Below the pieces are notes generated by a model. That model worked only from the letters and a program-made list of their open reading frames with translations, ran no database searches and was not told the DNA's origin. The position numbers were made by a program, and so were the translations under genes. From the NCBI RefSeq assembly GCF_029582805.1, contig NZ_JAKKUT010000001.1, positions 303,068 through 367,067 of the forward strand: 64,000 nt of DNA, given 5' to 3'. The DNA comes from Candidatus Synechococcus calcipolaris G9 (GTDB taxonomy: Bacteria; Cyanobacteriota; Cyanobacteriia; Thermosynechococcales; Thermosynechococcaceae). Below, piece after piece: positions 55,070-63,029 of this stretch (its first letter is position 1; each line of letters starts with the position of its first letter).

Positions 55070-56674
55070 CTAGGGAGTCATCACCCGAGCTTGGGACGGT
55101 CGATAGTCCGTACCCTGCTTATTGGCACAGAAACCAATATCAACGGTTTGATTCGGATGCATCCGCTGCCCCCAGGAGGCGGGGGTTACGGTATATTGAG
55201 AACCCTGTCGCTGAAACGTGCCATTCCAACTGTTTTGAATACTGGCTTGGTTCATTTGAAAGCCAAGTCGCCATGGCTCACTCACCTGATTGCCCTGATT
55301 GGTCACCATAAAGCGCGCACAGAACCCCGTTTGCCAATCGGAATCAATGGTACTGCGAACGGACAGTTGACTACTCCCTGCCGGAGGGGGAGGCGGAGGA
55401 GGTGCAGGCGTGGGAGTTGGCGTTGGAGTAGGTACTGGGGTGGGTTCAGGGCTGGGCGTAGGAGTAGGAGTTGGCGTAGGTGCGGGGGGCGGAGCCGAGC
55501 CACCGAGGAGGGTACTTAGGAGTTGCTGCTTATCAGCATGGACGGTTTGCCAGTTATCCTGCAAAATACCTCCCGTATCCCCACTATTGGGGTTCCAACT
55601 CCAATAGGTGAAGTGGAGATTTTTGTCCCCAATATATTTGACAAAGGTGCGCTGCCAAATCCCTTCCTTGGAGGTGGCATCCACTTGACGACCGCCAAAC
55701 TCACCAATCAAGATCGGCGCAATATTGCTATCGGCAATGTACTGGAAGCCAATTTGCCAACGGTTGGCCATATTGTTGGGGAAACTGGAGTCATGGAACC
55801 AGGTTTGGTTATACACACCTTGCCCATATTCGTGGGGAGAGTAGACCAATTTATTCGGCACATTCAGACGGACGGGATAGTTTCGCACCCCCTCCAGATT
55901 GCCACCCCACCAATGGGTTAGTTGTTGGCCAGGGACGTTTTTCTCCACCCCTTCTACCACAATTAACCAGTTGGGATTCACCGCCAGGATAGCATTGCCA
56001 CACCGTTCTGCGGCTAGTCGCCAATCCGTTGCCATGTTGCCCGTTCCCCAACTGGCGTTACCATGGGGTTCATTTTTTAGGTCGGCCCCAATCACGTTCG
56101 ATTGATGCCGGTAGCGATCGGCCAGCATTGTCCAGGTGGAAATCCAATCCTGTTCGCTGAAACCATCGCCGTACCAAAGTTCAGGGATTCGGTGCTGATT
56201 CAAACGGTGATTGTCCAACAGAATGTACAGGCCTTGCCGCTGGGCTTCTTGGATCACTAAATCCATCACTTGCAGCGGTGTCTTGCCCTGTAAATCACTG
56301 TTGCTGCCAATACCAAAATTCACCGCACTGAAGGTACTGGCCCGCAATCCTTCAATGGAAAACGGTAAGCGAATGACGTTGTATCCCAAGTCTTTGATTT
56401 GCTTGAGCATACTCTTGTAATCACGGGCCCACAAACCATGGGGAGAGCGGGTATCGGTTTCTAAACCAAACCAGTTCACCCCCCGCAGCAAGATGGCTCG
56501 GCCTTGGGCATCCACAATTCGGTTACCAACGGTAGACAGGGGTGTGGGCGGCAAAGAGGCACTAAAGACCGGTAGCGGCCACAGATTAATACTCAGGATT
56601 AATCCCAGCCCACATAGAAAACAGAGGAGAGGTTTGATTAGAAATTTGTAAGGTTTCCAATGGTGATCGTGCAT
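55070..56674 (-). CDS. Secreted GH5 endoglucanase with C-terminal CBM2
   Basis: 534 aa. A hydrophobic signal anchor (LLCFLCGLGLILSINLWPLP) is followed by a GH5 catalytic domain (about 40-385). The acid/base is in DLKNEPHG near residue 198 and the nucleophile in LIGEFGGR near residue 320. A Pro/Thr linker of about 45 residues (PTPTPTPSPEPTP) leads to a CBM2 cellulose-binding module with its typical WNG and FCAN motifs. It hydrolyses beta-1,4-glucan outside the cell. In a cyanobacterium the likely target is self-made or matrix cellulose, but this is inference. Confidence 0.9.
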   Translation of the reverse strand: MHDHHWKPYKFLIKPLLCFLCGLGLILSINLWPLPVFSASLPPTPLSTVGNRIVDAQGRAILLRGVNWFGLETDTRSPHGLWARDYKSMLKQIKDLGYNVIRLPFSIEGLRASTFSAVNFGIGSNSDLQGKTPLQVMDLVIQEAQRQGLYILLDNHRLNQHRIPELWYGDGFSEQDWISTWTMLADRYRHQSNVIGADLKNEPHGNASWGTGNMATDWRLAAERCGNAILAVNPNWLIVVEGVEKNVPGQQLTHWWGGNLEGVRNYPVRLNVPNKLVYSPHEYGQGVYNQTWFHDSSFPNNMANRWQIGFQYIADSNIAPILIGEFGGRQVDATSKEGIWQRTFVKYIGDKNLHFTYWSWNPNSGDTGGILQDNWQTVHADKQQLLSTLLGGSAPPPAPTPTPTPTPSPEPTPVPTPTPTPTPAPPPPPPPAGSSQLSVRSTIDSDWQTGFCARFMVTNQGNQVSEPWRLGFQMNQASIQNSWNGTFQRQGSQYTVTPASWGQRMHPNQTVDIGFCANKQGTDYRPSQARVMTP

Positions 56675-57046
56675 TGATTCGCAAAATAAAGGATACCCTC
56701 TATGACGTGGAGACCAGGAGGCATAGACTGTAACCCTAGTCCAGAAAAAAAATTGGTTACTCTATACCCGAAAATAACTTTCACGCTCTATAATTTAATG
56801 AATCTACACAATTTTTAGGGTTTAGACATCCCTATACGGGGTTCAGACAGGTTTTAATCAGGTATTGCCCTGGGTGTACTGGAAGCGGGATGTGTAGTAC
56901 GGTAAGGTTGATGGGCAGAGAACCTCTCAGGAATGTCCAGATGGTTGTGCTGAGGACTTGAGTATCGGCAGGATGTCAGGTTAATGATAGGGTACAAAAA
57001 ACTAAAAAAAATAACGTTATTCATCAATTAGGGAGTATCAATCGCC
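56675..57046. other. Divergent promoter region between GH5 gene and rpaB
   Basis: 372 bp, AT-rich, no ORF of note. It should hold both promoters. I looked for the HLR1 direct repeat bound by RpaB and found no convincing copy. A GGGAG purine run at 57030-57034 precedes the rpaB TTG start by about 12 bp and is its likely ribosome-binding site. Confidence 0.45.
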
Positions 57047-57787
57047 TTGGAAAATCACAAAGAGAAAATTCTTGTGGTTGACGATGAAGCCAGTATCCGT
57101 CGCATTCTGGAAACTCGTCTTTCAATGATTGGCTATGTTGTTGTCACTGCTGCTGATGGCGAAGAAGCCCTATCGACGTTTCGGGATGAAGTGCCGGATT
57201 TGGTCGTCCTGGATGTGATGATGCCCAAGCTGGATGGGTACGGCGTATGCCAAGAATTACGAAAAGAGTCAGATGTGCCGATTATTATGCTCACAGCCCT
57301 AGGGGATGTGGCGGATCGGATTACGGGGTTAGAACTAGGGGCCGACGACTATGTGGTGAAACCGTTTTCTCCCAAAGAACTAGAGGCCCGAATTCGCTCG
57401 GTCCTACGACGGGTTGAGAAGACCTCCACCTCTGGCATTCCCAGTTCCGGCGTGATTCAAATTGCCAATATTCGCATTGATACCAATAAACGGCAAGTTT
57501 ATAAGGGGGATGAACGAATCCGCCTAACGGGTATGGAGTTTAGCCTCTTGGAATTGTTGGTCGGTAAGTCCGGGGAACCCTTTTCCCGAGGTGAAATTCT
57601 TGAAGAAGTGTGGGGCTATACACCGGAGCGTCATGTGGATACCCGTGTGGTCGATGTCCATATTTCTCGATTACGGGCTAAGTTAGAAGAAGATCCGAGT
57701 AACCCGGAGTTGATCCTCACGGCCCGGGGGACGGGGTATCTATTCCAGCGAATTATTGAGCCAGGAGAGTTGATCGGAAAGGTGTAG
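57047..57787 (+). CDS. rpaB: OmpR-family response regulator RpaB
   Basis: 246 aa from a TTG start. The receiver domain has the acidic pair VVDDEASIRRILETRLSMIG, the phosphoacceptor Asp56 in LVVLDVMMPKLDGYG and Lys in DDYVVKPFSPKE. The winged-helix output domain has TGMEFSLLELLVGKSGEPFS and HVDTRVVDVHISRLRAKLEE. Close match to RpaB (Ycf27), the essential regulator of high-light and photosystem genes in cyanobacteria, normally paired with the kinase NblS. NblS is not in the window. The next gene starts 3 bp after its stop. Confidence 0.93.
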   Translation: MENHKEKILVVDDEASIRRILETRLSMIGYVVVTAADGEEALSTFRDEVPDLVVLDVMMPKLDGYGVCQELRKESDVPIIMLTALGDVADRITGLELGADDYVVKPFSPKELEARIRSVLRRVEKTSTSGIPSSGVIQIANIRIDTNKRQVYKGDERIRLTGMEFSLLELLVGKSGEPFSRGEILEEVWGYTPERHVDTRVVDVHISRLRAKLEEDPSNPELILTARGTGYLFQRIIEPGELIGKV

Positions 57788-57790
57788 GCT

Positions 57791-58603
57791 ATGGCTGCTA
57801 ATTTCCTAAAAAAGCTGAACTGGACGCTTTCGGACTGGGTGGGATTGACCATTACGGCGATCGCCCTAGGGGTAATTGCCACGATGCAGCAAACGTCCCT
57901 TGAGGAATTAAAAGATAAAAGTCAACAGGTTTTGTCCAAGGAAGCCTATGAGCGTCAGGATGCCCAAACTGAAGCCCAGATCAATCTTTTAGCTAATATC
58001 CCCGCCTTTGGGTTTGAAAATCTGATTAGTGATTGGAGCTTTTTGCAGTTTTTGCAATACTTTGGCTACTGGCAGGCTCGGGAAAAAACTGGCTATGACC
58101 TATCCCCAGACTTTTTCAAGGTCATTATTAACAATGATCCTCGGTTTGTGAATAGTTACGTCTTTCTCTCCACGTCCTCTACTCTCTATGCCGGGCAACC
58201 CCAAGAAAGTGTTGCCTTGATGGATCAAGGATTAGCCAATATCTCCCCGAAAACCTTTCCCCAAGCCTATTTGATCTGGGTCTATCGGGCCATGGATGAA
58301 TTACTTTTTCTAGGGGATCCCCAAGCATCAGCGAAGTCCTATGAAATGGCCGCCCAATGGTCTGAAATTCAAAAAGACCCGGATATTTATGAGTCGGCTC
58401 CTTTTTATCGCCGCATGGCTGAGGGGTTAGTCCGTAATCCTAATAGCCGTCAAGTTCAGTTTAATTCTTGGATGTTAGTGTTATCTAATTCGGTGAGCGA
58501 TCGCACCCGTGAACTAGCCCTAAAAAATCTCAGGGAACTAGGGGCCGTCGTCACTATTTCCCCTGAGGGAACAATTAATGTACAGCCGCCACCAACGGAT
58601 TGA
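57791..58603 (+). CDS. Conserved cyanobacterial protein, TPR-like, N-terminal anchor
   Basis: 270 aa. One hydrophobic span near residues 18-34 (WVGLTITAIALGVIATM) suggests a membrane anchor. The rest is helical (SYVFLSTSSTLYAGQPQESV, LGDPQASAKSYEMAAQW) and TPR-like in spacing. Function unknown. It lies 3 bp after rpaB and is presumably cotranscribed with it, which makes a role in light or stress acclimation plausible but unproven. Confidence 0.75.
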   Translation: MAANFLKKLNWTLSDWVGLTITAIALGVIATMQQTSLEELKDKSQQVLSKEAYERQDAQTEAQINLLANIPAFGFENLISDWSFLQFLQYFGYWQAREKTGYDLSPDFFKVIINNDPRFVNSYVFLSTSSTLYAGQPQESVALMDQGLANISPKTFPQAYLIWVYRAMDELLFLGDPQASAKSYEMAAQWSEIQKDPDIYESAPFYRRMAEGLVRNPNSRQVQFNSWMLVLSNSVSDRTRELALKNLRELGAVVTISPEGTINVQPPPTD

Positions 58604-58678
58604 TATTACAATCAAGTCTAATGGCTTCAATCTTGATTGGTGTGTTTTTCTTCATTGGTATGTGTTTGTTCCCAAGAA

Positions 58679-61525
58679 TCAGGGTGACAGTGGCAACCAA
58701 TCTCCACTGGATACAAACGCAGCCCAATAGTAGGGTGTCTCCGTTTGGGGATTGTTCAACATTTCTAACTGCACCTGCCGCATGGCTTCTGTGCGTCCCA
58801 ACCCCCGGAGCAGATTCTCATAGTAGGCCACCATAATGTCCTTCGTGACCTGATCATCCACCTTCCAGAGTGTCCCCACCTGCGATCGCGCCCCCGCCAG
58901 CGTAAAGGCCCGCCGCAGACCGTAGACCCCATCCCCATTCGTCAAATCGCCGCGCCCCGTATCACAGGCCGATAGCACCACTAACTCCGTACCATCCAAA
59001 TTGATCGCCGTCACCTCCAAGGCAGTGAGAACCCCATCATCCCCCCCACTTTGACGTTGGTTAAATCCTGCCAGAGCCAACCCAGATCGCAACAGTGGAT
59101 TTTCGGCAGTAAAGGCTTGCGGTTCATTCAGATTTTGTAGGCTTTGCAGGTCTGAAGATTCCGTCGGCGGCGTATTTTCCAGGAAAAAGCCATGGGTCGC
59201 CAGGTGCAAAATCCGGGGACTCTGGACTGCCTTCACCGCACTTTCCGTCGCCTGGGGGCCCTTCAACACTTCCGCACTGGGTAATAGATCACGAATGGCA
59301 TTAGCTTCTGCGGCAGTACCCGGTAACTCCCCAAAGGCGAGGGTGCGTAAATCCCCAGAACGCTGCTGAGAGCTTCCACGGGTCGTTGTCGTAGCTACCA
59401 CCGTTGCCGCCCGCTCAAAATTGGGATTTGCCACCACCAAGGGCGATGATGCAGGGGATAGCGGTAATTGCAGCCGCAGTAAATCCCGCCCCGACGTGAG
59501 AACCGTTATCGTAAAGGATTCAAGTAAATAGCGATCCTGCTCATCCACCAGAGCTTGAAAGGGAATCAAATTGAGTTGGGCATCGGGAGCAATCAGTAAA
59601 TGGGAGACATTGCCCACCATTCGCCGCACCGGAGCCATAACCTTGGCATCCAGGGCTTGGGACGCTGATTTTACCGTCAGAGAAGGGAGCCGGGGATCAA
59701 CCATCTGTTGCCGTGCCGCTTTAATCAGGGCATCAATTTCAGCGGCATCACCGAGGTTTTGCCATTGGGGATTACCCCTCGGGGAAAGGACATAGACCGC
59801 ATAACGGGGAGCAAGGAATCTGTTGTTTTTTATGTCAAAGGGTCGATAGTGAATAAACTCAACTAACGCAGCATCATTGGGAATGGCGGCTTGAACGGCG
59901 TTTAGGGTGACTGGGGTTGTTGCCTGACGAAACGAAGCACTTTTGAGACTCAGTTCCCCTTCCAGTTGCTCGGCGGCTTGGGTGAGTTGGCGGAGTTGAT
60001 CCGGCGGTGGTGGCGTTCCTGGGGCAAACGTAAGACCCGCAATTTCGGTTCGCAATGCCACCAACTGCTCCAACTGGCGTTGCCCCGCCCCATCCAGTTG
60101 ATGGCGAAGATGATGATTGGTTTCCCCCAAGACATCCAGTAATCGCCCCTTGCGCCGCAAAATCGTGGTCAGGGCTAGTTCCGCTGCTGCCATAGTTTGA
60201 GGCGTACCCTGGAGGTGGAAAGAAATGGCTCGATTCGTTGAGCGTGAGAAGGTAGCCAAATAATTCCGTTTATACTCCTCGGAGCCAATCACCAGATTCA
60301 AACTCAGACTAGATTCTTCGCTTTCCATGGCACGTTGGAAAAAACCTAGAGCCTTAGGGAATTCTGCCGTGCGCCAATGAAAAATAGCCAGATTATTAAG
60401 GCTACTGGCAACATCGGGATGATTCTCTCCCAAGGTAGCTTCCCGAATCCTTAAACTGCGTTGATGCAGGGGCAAGGCTGCTTCATAATTTCCTTGACGA
60501 TAGTATAATTGAGCTAGATTATTCAGGCTTGTGGCAACATCGGGATGATTCTCTCCTAAGGTAGCTTCCAGAATCCTTAAACTGCGTTGATGCAGGGGCA
60601 AGGCTGCTTCATAATTTCCTTGAACAAAGTATAATTGAGCTAGATTATTCAGGCTTGTGGCAACATCGGGATGATTCTCTCCTAAGGTAGCTTCCAGAAT
60701 CCTTAAACTGCGTTGATGCAGGGGCAAGGCTGCTTCATAATTTCCTTGAACAGAGTATAAATTAGCCAGATTATTGAGACTTTGTGCAACATCGGGATGA
60801 TTCTCTCCTAAGGTAGCTTCCCGAATCCTTAAACTGCGTTGATGCAGGGGCAAGACTGCTTCATAATTCCCTTGACGATAGTATAATTCAGCCAGATTAT
60901 TGAGACTTTGTGCAACATAGGGATGACTCTCGCCCAATGCCGTTTCAAAAATCCTTAAACTGCGCTGATACAGGGGCAAGGCTGCTTCATAATTTCCTTG
61001 AACAAAGTATAATTGAGCTAGATTATTCAGGCTTGTGGCAACATCAGGATGATTCTCTCCTAAGGTAGCTTCCAGAATCCTTAAACTGCGTTGATGCAGG
61101 GGCAAGGCTGCTTCATAATTTCCTTGAACAAAGTATAAATTAGCTAGATTATTAAGGCTGGCGGCAACAGCGAGATGATTCTCGCCCAATGCAGTTTCAA
61201 CAATCCTTAAACTGCGCTGATACAGGGGCAAGGCTGCTTCATAATTCCCTTGTCGATGAAAAATTTGGGCTTGCTCATACAGTTCCTTGATTTCATTAAG
61301 TTGTTCCTGAGTCAACGAGGTGGTCTGTGTTGGAGAATTTTGCGGCTGTTGAAGTCTCTGCTCAACAACACCACTTCCTGAATATGTCTGATTGTCTTTT
61401 GAATATGTATAATTATCCTTTGAGTAATCTGCAACAACCGGGGAAGTTTGCTCCGCTGTGACAGACTCAAGAACTGAAAGCATCACTAAGGGAGCCATGA
61501 GAACCGATTGAACCCAAAATTTCAT
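58679..61525 (-). CDS. TPR-CHAT domain protein
   Basis: About 948 aa from ATG 61525 (MKFWVQSVLMAPLVM), which begins a signal peptide; the frame extends 28 codons further without support. Seven near-identical 42-residue TPR units (NYEAALPLHQRSLRILEATLGENHPDVA, shortened) plus one divergent unit span about residues 75-405. The C-terminal CHAT domain has ILHLATHGFFLE with the predicted His and LVVLSACDTGRGD with the Cys. This is a caspase-like protease architecture; substrates are unknown. The DNA repeats have an exact 126-bp period. Confidence 0.9.
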   Translation of the reverse strand: MKFWVQSVLMAPLVMLSVLESVTAEQTSPVVADYSKDNYTYSKDNQTYSGSGVVEQRLQQPQNSPTQTTSLTQEQLNEIKELYEQAQIFHRQGNYEAALPLYQRSLRIVETALGENHLAVAASLNNLANLYFVQGNYEAALPLHQRSLRILEATLGENHPDVATSLNNLAQLYFVQGNYEAALPLYQRSLRIFETALGESHPYVAQSLNNLAELYYRQGNYEAVLPLHQRSLRIREATLGENHPDVAQSLNNLANLYSVQGNYEAALPLHQRSLRILEATLGENHPDVATSLNNLAQLYFVQGNYEAALPLHQRSLRILEATLGENHPDVATSLNNLAQLYYRQGNYEAALPLHQRSLRIREATLGENHPDVASSLNNLAIFHWRTAEFPKALGFFQRAMESEESSLSLNLVIGSEEYKRNYLATFSRSTNRAISFHLQGTPQTMAAAELALTTILRRKGRLLDVLGETNHHLRHQLDGAGQRQLEQLVALRTEIAGLTFAPGTPPPPDQLRQLTQAAEQLEGELSLKSASFRQATTPVTLNAVQAAIPNDAALVEFIHYRPFDIKNNRFLAPRYAVYVLSPRGNPQWQNLGDAAEIDALIKAARQQMVDPRLPSLTVKSASQALDAKVMAPVRRMVGNVSHLLIAPDAQLNLIPFQALVDEQDRYLLESFTITVLTSGRDLLRLQLPLSPASSPLVVANPNFERAATVVATTTTRGSSQQRSGDLRTLAFGELPGTAAEANAIRDLLPSAEVLKGPQATESAVKAVQSPRILHLATHGFFLENTPPTESSDLQSLQNLNEPQAFTAENPLLRSGLALAGFNQRQSGGDDGVLTALEVTAINLDGTELVVLSACDTGRGDLTNGDGVYGLRRAFTLAGARSQVGTLWKVDDQVTKDIMVAYYENLLRGLGRTEAMRQVQLEMLNNPQTETPYYWAAFVSSGDWLPLSP
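60385..61275 (-). repeat. Seven-unit 126-bp tandem repeat inside the CHAT gene
   Basis: The string CTTCATAATT or its near copy recurs at 60481, 60607, 60733, 60859, 60985, 61111 and 61237, an exact 126-bp period equal to one 42-residue TPR. Some units differ at only a few bases, so they were probably copied or converted recently. Confidence 0.9.
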
Positions 61526-61673
61526 GGTTGTATTTTTCAGACAGTCTTTGATGCCCCATTGTAGGGGTTCATTGGCATAAAAACAATAGCAGTCCAGTTT
61601 GTCCGTCAATCAGCAAAATTCCCAAAACATTTGGGATGGACAGCCCTAGGCGAGCTCCCGATAAACTAGACAA

Positions 61674-62531
61674 ATGCGAGATAACCTGTGCAAATACCTA
61701 GCCGAAAAATATCCCACTGCCTTTACCCAGTGGCTTTTGCAGGATGCCTCAGAAAATGTATCAATCCTGAAAACCGAGCTTAACCTAGAGCCGATCCGGG
61801 CTGATTCCGTCACCTTGGTACAGACCCAAAACTGCATTCTCCATCTCGAATTTCAAGTCGAGCCAGAGCCGACATTACCTCTACGAATGCTGGACTATTG
61901 GCTGAGGCTCTATCGAAACTATCAGTGCGAGATTGTCCAGGTCTTGATCTTGCTGCGACGGACTCGGATCAATGTCCCCGATAGGTTTGAATTACCAACA
62001 ACGAGACATCACTATCGAGTAGTAAAACTCTGGGAAGAAGACCCTAACCAATTTTTTAGGATTCCCGCCCTCCTACCCTTTGCGGTTTTGGGAAAAGTTG
62101 ATAACGGAGAAGCCCTATTGCAAGCCGTTGCCGATCAAATTGGTCAGATAGAATCCGAGCAGACTCGCCAAGACCTGAGTACCGTCGTTCAACTATTGGC
62201 TGGGTTACAGTACAGTAAAGAGCTTATTCAAACCATTTTTCGGGAGGGAATGATGCGTGAATCAGTGATATATCAAGAGATTCTACAGGAAGGTGAACGC
62301 AAAGGACTGCAAAAAGGTCTTGAACGCGGACGACAAGAAGGGCAACGAGAGGGAGAATGTACCCTTGTCCTTCGCCAACTCCGTCGACGACTGGGGATTC
62401 TTCCTGATGAGGTTGTTCGCCAAATCCATGGATTATCCCTCGACCAATTGGAATCCTTGGGGGAAGCTCTCTTGGATTTTCAAGACTTCGATGCTCTAGA
62501 AACGTGGCTAGGATCACGAATAAAAGGTTAA
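61674..62531 (+). CDS. Rpn-like PD-(D/E)xK nuclease family protein (DUF4351 type)
   Basis: 285 aa. The N-terminal part has the Rpn/transposase-like nuclease pattern: ENVSILKTELNLEPIRADSV and CILHLEFQVEPE with the acidic LEFQ motif. The middle is helical and the C-terminus is a Glu/Arg-rich segment (KGLQKGLERGRQEGQREGE) followed by a DUF4351-like LGILPDEVVRQIHGLSLDQL domain. Such proteins are abundant in cyanobacteria and some promote recombination. No mobile element ends are visible. Confidence 0.8.
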   Translation: MRDNLCKYLAEKYPTAFTQWLLQDASENVSILKTELNLEPIRADSVTLVQTQNCILHLEFQVEPEPTLPLRMLDYWLRLYRNYQCEIVQVLILLRRTRINVPDRFELPTTRHHYRVVKLWEEDPNQFFRIPALLPFAVLGKVDNGEALLQAVADQIGQIESEQTRQDLSTVVQLLAGLQYSKELIQTIFREGMMRESVIYQEILQEGERKGLQKGLERGRQEGQREGECTLVLRQLRRRLGILPDEVVRQIHGLSLDQLESLGEALLDFQDFDALETWLGSRIKG

Positions 62532-62542
62532 AACCCTAATAG

Positions 62543-62773
62543 CTAGGCTATTTTCGTTAAGGCTTTCAACGTTAAAACCTTAAAATCTTGATTACAGCGA
62601 ACAAAAACTGATGGGCTTTGCTCTAGTTCAGGGCTTTCATAGATGTGATGGCTACTAGTAACTCTTCGCAAAACCCAACCGCTCTGTTCTAGAATCTTGC
62701 ACAACCACAACCGTTTCCCTAATTTATTCTTGAAAAGAAGAACAACCATCGGTGTGCATGATTTGTTGACCAT
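62543..62773 (-). CDS. HicA-like toxin, degenerate or fused
   Basis: 76 aa. Residues 26-60 resemble HicA mRNA interferases: ILEQSGWVLRRVTSSHHIYE with the catalytic His, then SPSVFVRCNQ and VLTLKALTKIA matching the family's end (TL--IL-QA). The N-terminal 25 residues do not fit a normal HicA start. No HicB antitoxin is adjacent. Its first bases overlap the stop of the RidA fragment. Confidence 0.5.
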   Translation of the reverse strand: MVNKSCTPMVVLLFKNKLGKRLWLCKILEQSGWVLRRVTSSHHIYESPELEQSPSVFVRCNQDFKVLTLKALTKIA

Positions 62774-62930
62774 TATCCGCTGATATAGGCATCAGCCTCA
62801 ATTTCCACGAGCAATTCAGGAGAGATAAGCTTACTGACTTCTGCCATGGTGGAAGCGGGACGAATTTTCCCAAAAAACTGCCCATGGGCCCGACCTACGT
62901 CTTCCCAGCGAGATATGTCCGTGACGTACA
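62773..62930 (-). pseudogene. 3' fragment of a RidA/YjgF family gene
   Basis: Reads RMYVTDISRWEDVGRAHGQF, then FGKIRPASTMAEVSKLISPE and LLVEIEADAYISG-stop, the typical second half of RidA-family enamine deaminases including the conserved Arg and Glu. The first half is absent: upstream the frame reads unrelated sequence (TISDPPKYLIRRALGICC). The gene is therefore broken by deletion or recombination. Confidence 0.75.
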
Positions 62931-63029
62931 TACGACACGGGAGTAACCCACAACAGATTCCCAAGGCACGCCGGATGAGATACTTTGGCGGGTCACTGAT
63001 GGTTTTCCATATTGAGATCTAATGTTTGT

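Noticed and set aside
56675-57046. An HLR1 element controlling rpaB
   Set aside because: No pair of TTACA repeats with the right spacing was seen.
58600-58836. A 78-aa plus-strand ORF after the rpaB-linked gene
   Set aside because: It lies mostly antisense to the CHAT gene and has no family features.
60385-61275. Regular repeats that might be a CRISPR array
   Set aside because: The period is 126 bp, the units are in frame and encode TPRs, and there are no unique spacers.
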